A stretch of DNA of 64,000 bases from positions 1 to 64,000 of the forward strand of contig NADL03000683.1 in assembly GCA_002205965.3 (NCBI GenBank), read 5' to 3'. A program made the translations under genes and the position numbers. Origin of the DNA: Kappaphycus alvarezii. Lineage: Eukaryota > Rhodophyta > Florideophyceae > Gigartinales > Solieriaceae. The notes beneath the pieces were generated by a model that was not told where the DNA came from, searched no databases, and saw nothing but the letters and a program-made list of their open reading frames with translations. Below, piece after piece: positions 52,543 through 64,000 of the stretch; positions within the stretch are counted from its first letter, which is position 1; each line of letters starts with the position of its first letter.

Positions 52543-54260
52543 ATGGTAGTCTTGTGGAGGGCGGCAAGTAACTCCTCCCAATCGAACTCCTCGGGAAATA
52601 GCATTCTCATTTATGACGGCAGCAACGACGTGCGACGATTCTTTTTCTACTTTGAGAATGTCGTCATGGCCGGGAAAGAGGATGTAGAGAAGGCTCTGAA
52701 ACTCCTAGCTCACCTAGAAGGTGCCGCGTTTAATTTCTATTGTGAAAGATTCGCAAGTGGCGGTTCCTTGATGGGAATCGCAAAGGATTACCAGGGGGTA
52801 AAGAAAAGAATTTTTGAACAGATTTTTGTCCCAGAGGAGTCACAGGACGTCATTCGCCAGGCCCTTGAGGCCTAGTTGAGTATTGAGGACATTCCTGGTT
52901 CTCTAAAAGATGTTGATCGGCTCTGCGAGAAAGCTGGCTTCGACGACCGTGCAAAGTACGGGCTTCTTCGGACAACAGCTTGTCAGCATGGCGAAATAGC
53001 AAAATTACTCTCCTTTAGAGGACGAAAAGATTACTCAGAGATGACTCAGGCATTGAGGGATTTCTGGTCTAATCGGGTTGCTCTCCCAGGGAAACAATCT
53101 AGAACGGGCCTAATTAGGCCCTTACCTACTAGGCTTATGCTTCGTCCCGATGCCAGGTCCAAAAATATCGAATATTAGGTCGATTCTTTAGAAGAAGGCC
53201 TCTCTAAGTTGACTTTGTTGGTAAAGGAGCAGAGGGACCCCAATAAGCCCGTTCCCGGACCGTCTGCAGGTTCTTATTCAGCAGAAATGTTCCTACTGCC
53301 GAGGACCTGGTCATGGGGCCATTCCTTGTCCTAAGAATCCGGATAGAGATACTTATTGCCCATTTTCCATATGCTGGGTCATTCGGAAGCCACCTGTTGG
53401 ACTACAGTAAGGAAGAAGGTAGGTTCCTCAGACGATAGGAGCAAAGATGAGAAAGGCGGGGAGAAGGTTAACTTGGTGGACGAGATTAGGGTCTAAAGGG
53501 AGGCCGCGAACGCTACAAAAAGTTTATCGGACTTACAGGCTGTTCAAAAGCAAGCATACCAAGGGGATTATATAGGAATCCCTGTCCCAAGGCTCTTAAA
53601 CCACCCACCCGCCACTCCAAATGCACCTGAAGATGGATCGAGGGCAATGCTTTCCCGTAGAAAGAAAGGAAAGATTGCTAGTAGGTCAAAGAGAGCCGCT
53701 GTTAGACAGTTGCAAGAGTACGTAAGTCGGTACGATGTTCTTGCGGAACTTTCTAATGCAAGCTGTGGACTTACATTCGGTCAGCTCCTACGAGGAGAGG
53801 CTGACGAGGTGAAGAAAGTTATGCGCCGCCTAAAAGGAAAGCCATAAGGTGCGAGGGCCTCCGTGATTACACAAATGGAGCATCTCCAAGTAGATTTGAA
53901 TCCCGACAGGCTCCTTCGGCTGGCTAAAATACGAGTTTATGGCACAGAAGCATGGACACTGTTGGACTCTGGTCCTGTACCGGATTTCATGTCGAAATAG
54001 TTTGCAGAAAGGCTTTGGCTTTCACCCAAAAAAACGAATCGCACTATTACAGACGCGCATAGAGTGATTGCCGAGTGCGTTGGTTCCTACCAAGTATGCG
54101 TTGGCATCTTTCGAAGATCTGACGGTACAGTTGGGATACGTTGTGGTGGAGAGCACGCCTTTTGATATTATCATTGGAAGACCCACCTTAAAATCACTTA
54201 GGACTCTCACAGACTTCTACGCAGACTCAGTTGTAATCCGTAGGGACGATAGGGAGTAAT
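52543..54260 (+). pseudogene. Gag-protease region of a divergent family-1 relative
   Basis: 52543-52875 and 52876-53178 form a Gag separated by one in-frame TAG. GSNDVRRFFFYFENVVMA and CEKAGFDDRAKYGLLRT match the family-1 Gag blocks. Zinc knuckles follow near 53287 (CSYCRGPGHGAIPC) in another frame. 53700-53800 has YDVLAELSNASCGLTFGQLL, the block also found before protease in A1/A2. Protease near 53965 reads LLDSGPVPDFMS (DSGP instead of DSGA) and near 54155 FDIIIGRPTL. No RT is recognisable afterwards. Confidence 0.75.
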
Positions 54261-55570
54261 AGCTAGCTTTCGTTCTGAAGCACTGATGGTCATTATAATC
54301 CCCTTGCTTAACGGGGGACCTAACATCGCACCACCACATAAATTTGTCCTTGGTATGCAAGGAGCGGATAGAAATAATTTCTTCCAGTGTGGAAGGAGAA
54401 ATGCTACCTCCTTCTTTAATGATAATCTTTTTCATAGCTCTAAAAACCCTTTCGCTTGGACTTAACCTTACTGAAGTAACAAACACCCGGCGGCGGAAAG
54501 ATACGCGGCCATGTGCTGGTGCAAATATTTTACCACTGAGAACGGATCTTAAAAGAGTTCCCCCTGTTCAACCCTGCAGATCCAAAATCGACATTATTGT
54601 ACCGCATGATCTCGTCACTGTGAATCAAATCGACGAAATGAGAGTCCGCAAGCGATGCCAAATTGAAGTTATGTCCAGACAGTGACACTGCCCCCACTTC
54701 AGCTGACTCATCGGTTTTGCTGCAATCCTCATTTACATGCCGATCTCCATCATCCATGCAGCTTTGCGTAGAGACTTGTTCGCTGTCGCTATTCCAATTC
54801 TCTATTACACAGTGGTGTAACAGAGAAATTGTATCACTCTCGGAAGAATGTAGAAGCTGTATGTAACAAGGTAGCGTTTTTATTGTTGACTATTTATTTT
54901 CTCTACAGTATTTTTATTTGATGTGGAGCCCCACGTCATCGTCTAGTTTATGTTTTAGATGGTACTATTATTTAGTTACAGCTCTACTTTCTAGTTACAG
55001 CTCTACTTTCTAGTGCTTTCTACTGAGCTGGCACAACTCTGAGAGTTGTTTATAAGAGCTGCCGTACTGTCTATAAAAGGGGGGCTCATCTGGATTCTCG
55101 TGGGAATCCAGGTACACTCCATACACCCTTTGCCCCAACTCTCTGAAACCCACTACCATCGCCTCTACTGTTCCTTTAGCAGCGCCCCGGCTGCCCCCTC
55201 TCTGTTTCAGACAGGAACTCAGCCCGTGAGTTGTATCAGGCTCGCTTCTCAGTATCCAAGACAAACTTAATTTCCCTACGAAAAGGATATAGAGAGTACC
55301 CTCGCAACCACAGGTCGTGCACACGGACTTTATCTTTTAGCCAGGTTCGGATCGTTCCGGCTTCAGCCTCAATTAATTATCCCGCCTACATGTTTGCACT
55401 CTTCAAAGCACTGTAAAGTAAAATTAGAGCCATATGTACAGTATTGTTGGTTCGTGTGTAGCTTTCAGTCGAGTTTGAGCCTCTATTAAAAATTCAAAGG
55501 CGTCAATAATTCCCTATAAAGCAGGGCAGCAAACAGTATCATAGGCTCCATCTCTCCCAGTGATTACTCA
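54261..55570. other. Unassigned, with tandem repeat and TATA-type promoter
   Basis: 54973-55010 is a perfect 19-bp tandem duplication (TAGTTACAGCTCTACTTTC twice). 55033-55049 is a 17-bp palindrome (ACAACTCTGAGAGTTGT). TATAAAAG at 55072-55079 suggests an LTR-type promoter. No gene supported. Confidence 0.45.
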
Positions 55571-55589
55571 GTCAAAAGCGTCTTTCGAT

Positions 55590-56535
55590 GGCTTTAAGTT
55601 CTTCTCTGCAATAACAACTTTAACCAAACTGCCGGCAAAAACCATTTGACTACCAAAAATGTTGTGAGGGATCTAGTATCTTCTTTTTGCATGAGATCAA
55701 AGCCCTGTGACATCTTTCCAATCCATCAGCTCTGTTCGAAGATTCCAAATATCGTCTTAACCGCTTGAAGGCAGAAAAATAAGCAGAAGCTCTTTGGTCT
55801 CTGCTGACTGGAGACTAATAATTCAGCCCTTTATGCCCCGTGTTAAGCTGTTGAGAAACGCAACGCAGCCACTTAGGTTTCCTCTCAGCAACCATGCGGC
55901 TCACCAAAGACCTTGCAACTCTCGACATGACCGCCGCACAGTCCATGATCACTATAAAGCTTTTACTTAAGTCGTCAATAGAACAATCAAAACTCTCCAT
56001 TAGTACGGAGCTTAATAGGTTCCGTATGTATACTGCATCACCCGGACCTTTTTTCTCTTTAAAATCAATGCCTTACACACTAAACTGATATCTCGAGAAT
56101 CTTTGAAACTCTTGGCAGGACTAATCCGTGTATAGTGCAACTTGAGAATATAAATTTGTCTTTTCTGTACTTAAAGCGTGACATCATATGTTGAAATTCC
56201 TCTGCTATATTCCTTGATTGCCTGTAACTGTTTAAACATGAACGATGTACGCAAAGCTTTTCAAAGCTTGAAATATACTCCCTAAGTGCACGGACTGAAG
56301 GCACCAGTGATGCAGAAGCAACAATAGCATTAGCTGGCATAGAAAAACCAGCTCTAAATATTGAAACAGCAAATCTATCCATTGCCGCATGGCGATCGGG
56401 AAATGAAAGATGCCTGTGTTCGAGAGCCACAACTAGCACCAATGCCTTCGTAATTGACTTCTTCAGGTCTATATGTATGTCCTCAGATACATTCCCGGAC
56501 ATAACTATAAGAAACTGATGAAATTTGCAGTTCAT
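55590..56535 (-). pseudogene. hAT-like transposase remnant
   Basis: Minus strand. 56535-56083 is a 151-residue frame with HLSFPDRHAAMDRFAVSIF and a helical tail. 56000-55815 reads IVIMDCAAVMSRVARSLVSR then WLRCVSQQLNTGHKGL, resembling the hAT pattern of a catalytic Asp block followed by W-C-x-H/Q-LN. 55760-55620 reads VKTIFGIFEQS and MQKEDTRSLTTF, like the later hAT segment. Stops interrupt it. Assignment rests on motif order only. Confidence 0.35.
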
Positions 56536-56663
56536 TACAAAAAGGTAGTTGTCTTTAAGAACTGTTACTTTTTTCGAAGTTCTCGCATCTTTAAACCTTC
56601 AAATGGAATTTTTTTTGAAAGAAATTAACAAGCGTACACTAGTACCTGAGGAAACCCAGGTGA

Positions 56664-57988
56664 TAGAGAATACATAACTATAAGCCAGTATTAAGTATAA
56701 AAGAGGAGTTATTCAAGCACAAATGCCACCATTTATTACTTCGTCTTACTCTCTTCATTCTCTAGAACATCTACAGCACCCGCTTCTTGGAGTTAATGAC
56801 AGAATTGATAAATAATTGAGGCATAGTATTCTAAGTAGCTGTAACAAAATATAAACGCTCCTTCACAATATCAAACTGCCGAAATACCTCATAAACTTTT
56901 CGTGCGAGCCAGGCCCATACATTTTCAATGGGATTTAAATCAGGGGATCGCGATGGACACTTCATGAGCCTGATAACTTGTGACGAAAACCACTCCAGCG
57001 CAGCACCACTGACGTGAATCGGGCAATTATCTTGCTGATACGTCCAGTTAACACGTAGATTACTATCAGCAAAAGGCAAGAGTTCATTCTCTATTGTTTT
57101 CAGGTAGTCAGCTGTTTTCTGCTGACCTCTCATTTCCACAAGATTAGTCTTTCCAAAATAGCAAATTGCTCTGCAAACCATAAAGCCACCCCCTCTCTTC
57201 TGCCTTCTCGATAAAACTTCAGGTGCAGTCCGCAAGTAATGCCAGTAGCTTGAGTACCCGTCCGGTCCGTCTAACAGAAGCAATTCCCATCAAAAACAAA
57301 TACTTGACTCCATTTCGAGTGACTAAAGGAGACATGAAATCGGGCCCAATCTTTCCTTGCTTCTTTTTGAGCTGAGGAGAGAGGCGGGGCCCGAAGCGCT
57401 TTCCTGAATTGCAATTGTCCTTGTATTTTTAAAGCACATCGAAATTGGCGCTTAGATATTGCGAGTCCCAACTGAGACTTCAAAGTTCCAGATGTTTTGA
57501 ATCCAATGGGAACCTTTCTCACCAATCACCTCTCCTCACATGCCGTCAACTTGCGGCTAGGCCCTCCATTTCTCCTAGTGTTGTACTTCGTTAGGTTATG
57601 AAAGAAGTTGTACAGTATGCACCTACTCCTAGACAGCGGTAAGGCAATGTCAGGGGCACTGAGTCCCTGTGCCCGGTTTGTAAGCGCTTAGCTTTGCTCT
57701 TTTTCGGTGAGTGGCGTCCCACGCGGCACATTTGTCTTTTGCGGGTGTTGTGGAGGTGGGCAGAGGTCCTTTCGATGGTACACATTGGTGGAAACCAACT
57801 GTTTCCTGCCTTAAAGCAATTGTATCTTATAGTTATGTCCTCCCTTTTTCAGGGGTCAGTATAGTATAGGCGGAAACTTTGTCTTAATTTATGTGAAAAG
57901 CTCGAATCTCCGTCATTTTTTAAAAAAGTGCAACAGATTTCTCATAAACTCATTTTTGCACTGTGTCTTATAGTTGTGTCCGGGAGTG
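56664..57988 (-). mobile_element. Tc1/mariner DNA transposon, decayed
   Basis: Transposase on the minus strand plus degenerate ends. The right end (57957-57988) reads on the minus strand CACTCCCGGACACAACTATA, next to TA. A related subterminal copy GGACATAACTATAAGATACAA lies at about 57817-57837, and the left end has ACATAACTATAAGCCAG (56672-56688). The left TIR is too degraded to fix exactly. Confidence 0.55.
56831..57735 (-). pseudogene. Tc1/mariner transposase (DD34E), frameshifted
   Basis: N-terminal helix-turn-helix at about 57730-57540 (LTEKEQSKAL, GLSAPDIALPLSRSRCIL). Middle part 57525-57280 (SSAQKEARKDWARFHVSF, then QVFVFDGNCF bearing the first Asp). After a shift at 57271-57283 the rest reads LDGPDGYSSYWHYLR, QQDNCPIHVS (second Asp) and SPDLNPIENVWAW (Glu). 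I count 34 residues between the second Asp and the Glu, the Tc1 spacing. The catalytic triad is intact but the frame is not. Confidence 0.75.
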
Positions 57989-58210
57989 TATGGTGCACCC
58001 ATTTCTTTGTACGGTAAGGTGCTGTGTGCCCATCAAGCAATCCAGTGCTTCTCACAGTCTAGGTGAAGGAAAAAGCGTTGATCTTATTTTGCATCTCTTT
58101 ATAAGGACAAAATTAAGACTCGAAGTATCCAGCGCACTGTACTGTACAGTGTCTCTTTGAACAGTAACAGGGACGTTTTCTACTTTCTCGAACTTAGATT
58201 GAGCGTTCGT
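57989..58210. other. Unassigned spacer
   Basis: No supported feature between the mariner and copia remnants. Confidence 0.4.
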
Positions 58211-58567
58211 TTATACTGCTCTAATTGTATGAGCTCGTATGGAGAAGGCTGCAATGTCTAGCATCATCCTCTTCTCAGATATCCTAGATCCCGTAGGGAT
58301 GACATCGGACAAGTTCTTACTGTCAGTGAGGATCTTTACGAGGACCTTGAAGCCAAGAAATGCTCCGAGCTCGGCAGCAAGGACTGAGGCGACATCAAAA
58401 AGATAACTAATGGGGATAAATTCACCAGCAATAGCAGATATAGTCACCCTTTTGGACATGTAGGATTTGAATGAGACAGGAAAAACCGATCCAGTATCGT
58501 CTCCGATAAAGCAAATGTGACTCAGTTGCGTAGAGTTCCGCATTGTTTGGTTGAGACACTTCGACAC
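58211..58567 (-). pseudogene. Copia RNase H fragment
   Basis: 118-codon frame with KRVTISAIAGEFIPIS, AAELGAFLGFKV and LTDSKNLSDVIPTG, the last resembling LTDSLHMFDVISKA of the plus-strand copia. The RT end upstream (58961-58776) has FEMADEQKLPCSFTGFSL and DQHEYLKKL. Confidence 0.55.
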
Positions 58568-59523
58568 CTAGAAGAGTCTTCTTTTTCACCTTCGTGACTC
58601 ACAAAGATACGCGGTTATCAATCACGAATGTTACAGCTTCGTTGAAGAGCTCAAGGATCTGCTTTTGTTTCTGTGATAACATATCTTTCGTCACTTAGGC
58701 AAGCTGCGCCATTTCAAACAAGCAGTATGGGCGCGTATTTGAAAGCCACGCAAGCTTTATTCTCATTTATTTAAATTAAGAGAAACTAGCATTCAATTGT
58801 AACGTGTCAAGTTTCTTCAGATACTCATGTTGATCTTGTGTTAATGTACCTTCTTTGTGCAATGCGAGAGAGAATCCAGTAAAGGAGCACGGCAGCTTCT
58901 GTTCGTCTGCCATTTCGAACCTCTCGTTCGTCTCAAAATTTGCTTGAAGGCCTTTTCTCAAGCGCGGATGAGATCATCTACGTAGCCCCCAGACAGAGCT
59001 TTCAATATTACACTTTCAAGGAGAACATACCGTGCTGGGTCGGAACGCAGTGGCTTCATACCTAGACCGTCGCTGTGTTGCTTTGCAAGCGTCTCGTGCC
59101 GCAAGTCTTCATATCCAAAAGAGCCCGTAGAGTGGCTGAGAAGCTTAAAGCACTGCGGAGGGTCCAGCTCAAACTCTGGACAGGCTTTTAGATGAAAATT
59201 TTACGTCCTAATGGTACTGCAGCTTGAAGATATGCTTGACGAACATCAGAAGTCCCGATATCGAAGCGGAAGATTGACGTTAGTGTGAGTAGAAGCGGTA
59301 CCGACTGAGGCTGAAGCATCGATGTAGAGTAAACCATCAAGTCTTTGAGCTTGCCAATGTGCCCTCCGATTACGTATCTAGCCCTATGTTTGATTTTTCT
59401 ATGTGCGGTTGACTTGATAGCAACACCGAGGCGACCAGGCAGTATGTTACCATTTGGGGGAAGCTACTCCTTGAGAATCACTTTTAATATGCCCATTTCA
59501 AGTATATTTCTCATTTCGACTCT

Positions 59524-60123
59524 CTATGCTGCAGTAATCTCAGCATTATACGGCCTGGGATCACCTGGGGTGATTATTTCTGTCACACAAACCTTTTTCA
59601 CGGTGTGATAATCGGCTGATTCAGTCGATACGGTGCCGAATTTTTGAAGGGCATCCCTATGCTCCATCATGAAGGAGTGAGGCAGTTTTACCGATGTGCC
59701 TTCCACTATATCACCGGTAAAATACTGTTTGACTTGCACAACGTTAAAGGGTCGAGCTGCACCGATCTTTGCGCCTTGAACGAAAGAAAAAAGCTTCCTT
59801 GATTCATCAGATTCCTCAACAATAAATAATTTAAGCAATTGGCCAGTACAATGGTTGATAATTTTCTCCCTCCAGACTAGCACTTTGTCACCAGGCTGGT
59901 AGAACCGAATAGCGGCAGCAGGCGTCATGCGCTGTAAGTCGCGACAGATCCTCATCTCCGCCATTATCTTTTCCATCTCTTTGCTTGTCGACTGAGCGAT
60001 AGAAGCTCTTTCTTTTAATTTCGGTCTTTGTGATGGGGTTTCAGATCTTGTGAGCTTGCGTGGAAACTCCCCAAACACAAGAGCAGATGAAACAAGTCGT
60101 TCAGGCTCTAAAGTGTCGTTCAT
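59524..60123 (-). pseudogene. Copia integrase C-terminal module
   Basis: Intact 199-codon frame but only a piece of pol. SSALVFGEFPRKL corresponds to LLVFGIMPR of the plus-strand copia. YQPGDKVLVWREKIINHC is the SH3-like GEKVLFYREK module. After it a linker into RT (PHSFMMEHRDALQKF) is visible. Confidence 0.6.
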
Positions 60124-60129
60124 GTCCTT

Positions 60130-60702
60130 AAAAGAGGCATCTAACGCTGCTTTAGGCGGTATTTGAGGGTGCTCGGACTTTATCTTGCGATAAGTCTGTC
60201 AGAGGCGTTGACGATATCGCTCTCCTGGACCTGTTTTGTGCTTCGATTCCGGTTGCCATTACGTCGAAGTTCGACATGCTCCAAGTTTGACGAATACGTC
60301 ACCGAAAAAATTCATTTATCAACGAGCACGCGATTCGGTAGGCCCGTGAATATCATAGCCCAGAATTCTGTGATGGTTAACCAGAGAGTCTTAGTCGAAA
60401 CTTGTGGGACAAACTTGGCAGCGCTGAAACAAGTGCCTCATCTACGACGTGACGGATTGGATTGCTATCAATCGTGAATGTATCAAGTAGAATTCGTTCA
60501 TTAAACCATACATGCTCTGCACCAAAGAGACTCTGAAATGCTTTGGGGCGGTATGGATCATTTGACAGGAAATACAGCGTTCCGATAGGTCTTGAAGTGT
60601 CCACAGAGTTTCTGGAGAGGTCTCCTCTGGTCTAGCCTTCTTCAAAACGTTTAAGAGCTTCTCGGCAGAGGGATGGAAGAATTTCTTATGCATTTTTTCC
60701 AA
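60130..60702 (-). pseudogene. Copia integrase zinc-binding region and core, broken
   Basis: 60702-60442 reads MHKKFFHPSAEKLLNVLKKA and CISCQMIHTAPKHF, the pre-integrase HHCC motif. 60440-60280 holds core remnants (ITEFWAMIFTGLPNRVLVDK) with stops. Confidence 0.6.
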
Positions 60703-60928
60703 CTAAGATCTTGTAAACATCACCGAAGTGGACAATTCCACCTCTACATAGACGTGAACACCCCTCGAGCAAGGGCACACGCCACTCGTCGAGGTATTAT
60801 TATGAGCCATTATCTTGCGCAACACATCGCTTCGTGAGCCTATTAGCTATTATATCAGCCATGGGTGACTCAAGATCTAGCACGTCCAAGTCCAAGAGTG
60901 CGTAAATGTCTGCTTCGATATCATTCAT

Positions 60929-61516
60929 CTAAACCAAGGTCGTTAGTTTCCCAGGTGGTGTTGCGAGAGGTAGGGAATCCTTCTCGATTGAGATATAAGA
61001 TGTACCAACAAAACGAAAACAGTTCGGTGACCCCTCAAGCTGATTTATTCGACTTCCGAAAGTGGCGAAAAGAGACTTCAGCTTCTTGAAACCAATGCAG
61101 TATTTAGGGGCACCGATATCCACGCAGAAACCTGGTGTGCTATTTCGATTAGTTCGCGTTCGCTTCATTTCCTTTGACAGCTCAGAAATTAAAACGGAAG
61201 TAAATTCGATGTCCATAACCCTTTTACTCCTCGGATGGGCGATTCTATGGGGCATAAACCATTTAAAAGGGCGAAGATCCCGAGGCTTAATCGATCGTCG
61301 CCCGAGGCAAAATCCGGGGCTACTTAAGCAGTATACCAGAATCCCCGGAGAAGTGCGCAGATAAGAGGTTGGAGAACCATTCTTTGTTGGATGGCTCAAT
61401 GAAATGAGTGCCTGTGGCACTCTCTGTATCCACAAGACCATCAAAGATATCCAGTTCGTCCCTTGTTCGGCTGAAGTGCACAGCATTCTCGGGAAGATTA
61501 CCTTGGCCATATTCAT
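60929..61516 (-). pseudogene. Copia protease region
   Basis: 195-codon frame with PGFCVDIGAPKYCIGFKKL near 61130-61075, an aspartic protease active-site type motif (DIGA), followed by a hydrophobic stretch. N-terminal half low-confidence. Confidence 0.5.
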
Positions 61517-61539
61517 CAGAGGGAGCTGTATCGAGTTCT

Positions 61540-63119
61540 AGCTCTCACTCCATTCCAAGGACCAGGTCGGACACGATGTGGACGGCGGCATCTCCATTCT
61601 TAAATCGATCAAGCACATAGCAAAAGATAGTTCGAGGCTAAGAACGATGTCCAGGAGGCCAATTCTCTTTGCAACGATGTAATACACCCTTGCGATGGCT
61701 CTCGGCGAAGGAGCCAGCTGGAGGAGGAGGACGATAGTATGTCGAAGGGTGAGTAGGCTCCCCATGCTTTTGCACAAACTTGGGCTTTCTGTCGTACTAC
61801 TGATAGTTGGTACCGCCCTCGGTACATTGTGACTCGGCTAAAGCTGCAGGGACCATCTTAATTTCGTTCTCGACCTGTAGGTGCTCTCAAAGTGCCGTCA
61901 CGAAGCCATTGAACGATTACTTTGCGGTAACTATGTTTCCAATCGGAACCATAGCCCAAGAGATACCCATGACGGCTTTGCAAAGATATTTAATCTCATT
62001 CGCGTCCGAGCGGAATTGCGGTTGGGGCGTCAAAAGCTCAATTAGATCAATGATCTGCGTCAGTCCTTCAGAAGGGCTGGATATCTCATGCTCCCACACA
62101 TGCTTATCCAATTGAAGTGTCTCAAGCATCCGTTGGACTTGCAACTGACGAGAGTCGCTGTTGTACTCGCTGACCATCATCTTCGCCATTTCTTCGAAGC
62201 TCATGTCATCTCGAGCATTATTGGAGAAGAATATGCGGGCGCGACTGGAGAACATATTTATGAAGAAATATGCTTTCTATATAGCCCTCAGGCGATGCTG
62301 GTGAGGCCAGATGGTATAGTCACGGAGCGTCAATTCAATAGACTGAGATAAATCATTGGTAAACTTGCCGTCTTTGAAGTACTGAAAGACGTTGGTGGCC
62401 TTTCGAGAGTCATCAACTTCACTCTTTTGTATGTTAGAGGGAGAAGCAGGAGGTAGGCTACGAATCCCTACACGAGTTCCAGAAGATCTGGGACCATCTT
62501 CGTCTCTGTTGATTGAGTCTGTACCAGATTCAAGCCTTCCAATTTACTCTCTCTCGACTATAGGATTATAATCGATGGGTTCATATTGCTCAGTTCGAGG
62601 ATCGCAACGTGACAGGAGAAATGAACGGTGACGAAGAAATCGGGAGATCTATGGGTTCATTTGAAACATTGGATGGACGCGAGGATGGTTTGGCGATCGC
62701 AACCAAGCAAATCGGAAAACCCGACAAGAATTATGAGGTTCTTGTTTGCCTGGACCTCATCAACGAGACACAAGAGCTCATAGATCTGATCTTGATGACT
62801 CGCACAACCGTAAAAGTCCGCGACATTGCACAAGGGCGGGAGGGCGAAGGGAAGAGCCCTGAAGAAAGCATCCGTGAATATATCAACGGGGGAAGGAAGC
62901 AAACTTTCCATCATCTCTTCGACTTCTTCTGAATCAGGCATAGCTGCTGAAGACGTTGCGGCAGCAGTAATTGGTTACGTTTCCATGATGGCGATTGCCA
63001 CCGATACAAGGTCTTTTTTGAAATCCATTGGGCAATTTGACATGGTCCATGCGCTTTTTGGGGCGCTCAAAACTTGCGACTATCTGTACGCTCGTTTTAG
63101 TACCAGAGCTCATTCTTGA
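61540..63119 (-). pseudogene. Copia Gag remnants
   Basis: 62255-61917 reads FRSDANEIKYLCKAVMGISW, similar in place to SVVGIAWARELL of the plus-strand gag. 62941-62657 and 63119-62945 are further Gag-like pieces without catalytic motifs. Confidence 0.4.
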
Positions 63120-64000
63120 TTACGAACAAATAGCGTAAAAGAAGGATCCAAATACGGATTGTCATTGAAACCTCGCTGTAGACCCACTAATATTACATGA
63201 GAGTTCAATCTGTCGCGGGGCAAAATACTCGTCGACAGCGGATATATTGCGGTGTAGCAAAAAAGGGTTTGGCGGAGCGCCTCAGCGAACGAAGAAGTCC
63301 AAACGGTTGGTTTACTTCCGACTTCTATGCTTCTTCCTTTTCCACCCCCTACTCCACCTGACAGTGATTTTCCCTATGTGCGTATGGATGAGTGTGGTCA
63401 TCGAGTGGTCGGTTCCACAATCAGTCCGATCCTAAAAATTGATTAAAAATGGGTCATTAAAGATGGGCCAAAATTAGTCCCAAAATTAGCCAAAAATAAG
63501 GACAAGCTAAGCGTAGAAAATATCGCGACGTCGACATACCGAATGCACAGTATCAAGATCACAGAACATAAACCGATCAACAGAAGCAGCTCTATTAATG
63601 GGAATCCACCAAAACCTGCGCATCCAGCCCTCCTACAGTAGTATGATTTATCCCTGATAGTATGTCTTCTAGCGAAAAATCGGCCCTCTGTACGCTCTCA
63701 TTCCAGGCAATGAAGCCACTCGGTCCTTATAGGGAACCACCAGGGCCTACAACATGCCAAAACCCTACGAAAGCGTTGCCCGCCACCGATTCCCATCGGA
63801 CTGCCACTACTTGGCGCTGCCGCTCCGTCACATGATTGTTACCTTCCATTTCTCATACAATTCCAGTAGCACGGAAGACATAACTCAATCCCAGGCCAAG
63901 ATGACCCTAGGTCTTGTACAAAACCCCCCTCTTTCTCCGACCCCCTCCCTAATTTACATCAACAGCTTGGCCATGGAACTATGAAATAGCGCTTCACAAC
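63120..64000. other. Unassigned window end
   Basis: No gene recognised. It could include the 5' LTR of the minus-strand copia, but I cannot show a boundary. Confidence 0.35.

Larger units (their letters stand above)
58211..63119 (-). mobile_element. Copia-type element, minus strand, decayed
   Basis: In minus-strand order: gag pieces (63119-61540), protease (61520-60930), integrase zinc and core (60702-60130), integrase C-terminal module (60123-59524), RT end (58961-58776), RNase H (58567-58211). The order and motifs match the plus-strand copia at 44454-50401 but the sequences are clearly diverged. I found no LTR. Confidence 0.65.

Overview
This window is eukaryotic repeat DNA. Nearly everything recognisable is a transposable element: LTR retrotransposons of Ty3 and Ty1/copia type, one LINE-like element, and remnants of Tc1/mariner and hAT-like DNA transposons. 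There are no operons and no bacterial signals; promoters are TATA boxes inside LTRs. The only gene that might belong to the host is a broken C2H2 zinc-finger ORF near 27.4-28.1 kb. The mixture of copia elements whose RT carries a LYG-CDAGDYW type motif, a LINE with a restriction-like endonuclease tail, and intron-free frames suggests an alga (I lean to a red macroalga), an oomycete or an early fungus. This is a weak guess that the sequence cannot settle.

Layout. 1-2014: 5' end of a minus-strand Ty3-like element (family 1). 2371-3700: copia remnant, minus strand. 3719-20337: two almost identical family-1 elements in head-to-tail tandem, LTR / gag-pol-ORF3 / LTR / gag-pol-ORF3 / LTR, sharing the middle LTR. 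20338-22287: unassigned. 22293 to about 23650: divergent family-1 LTR, minus strand. 26697-27294: chromovirus-type LTR followed by the zinc-finger ORF. 28585-33506: LINE-like element split by a 725-bp solo LTR (31243-31967) with a perfect CCCCC target duplication. 33507-38877: decayed chromovirus with a chromodomain. 39.8-42.8 kb: RT and copia fragments. 44454-50401: decayed copia element with both LTRs. 51.9-54.3 kb: divergent family-1 relative. 55.6-58.0 kb: hAT-like and Tc1/mariner remnants. 58.2-63.1 kb: decayed copia, minus strand.

The most unusual system is family 1. Its LTRs are long (about 1.5 kb). Each carries, upstream of the main LTR TATA box, a separate ORF with its own TATA box. 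It encodes a protein with a basic N-terminal block, a long Asp/Glu run and a conserved acidic-hydrophobic C-terminus. Downstream of integrase the element has a further ORF whose start overlaps the pol stop (ATGA) and whose product is a gapless internal duplication with a 200-residue period. I recognise neither protein. By analogy only, the LTR protein could be a self-encoded transcriptional activator.

Almost all frame breaks in the two tandem copies fall in homopolymer runs and mostly at different places in the two copies. With single-base corrections gag and pol would be one polyprotein, so part of the apparent decay may be sequencing error rather than biology.
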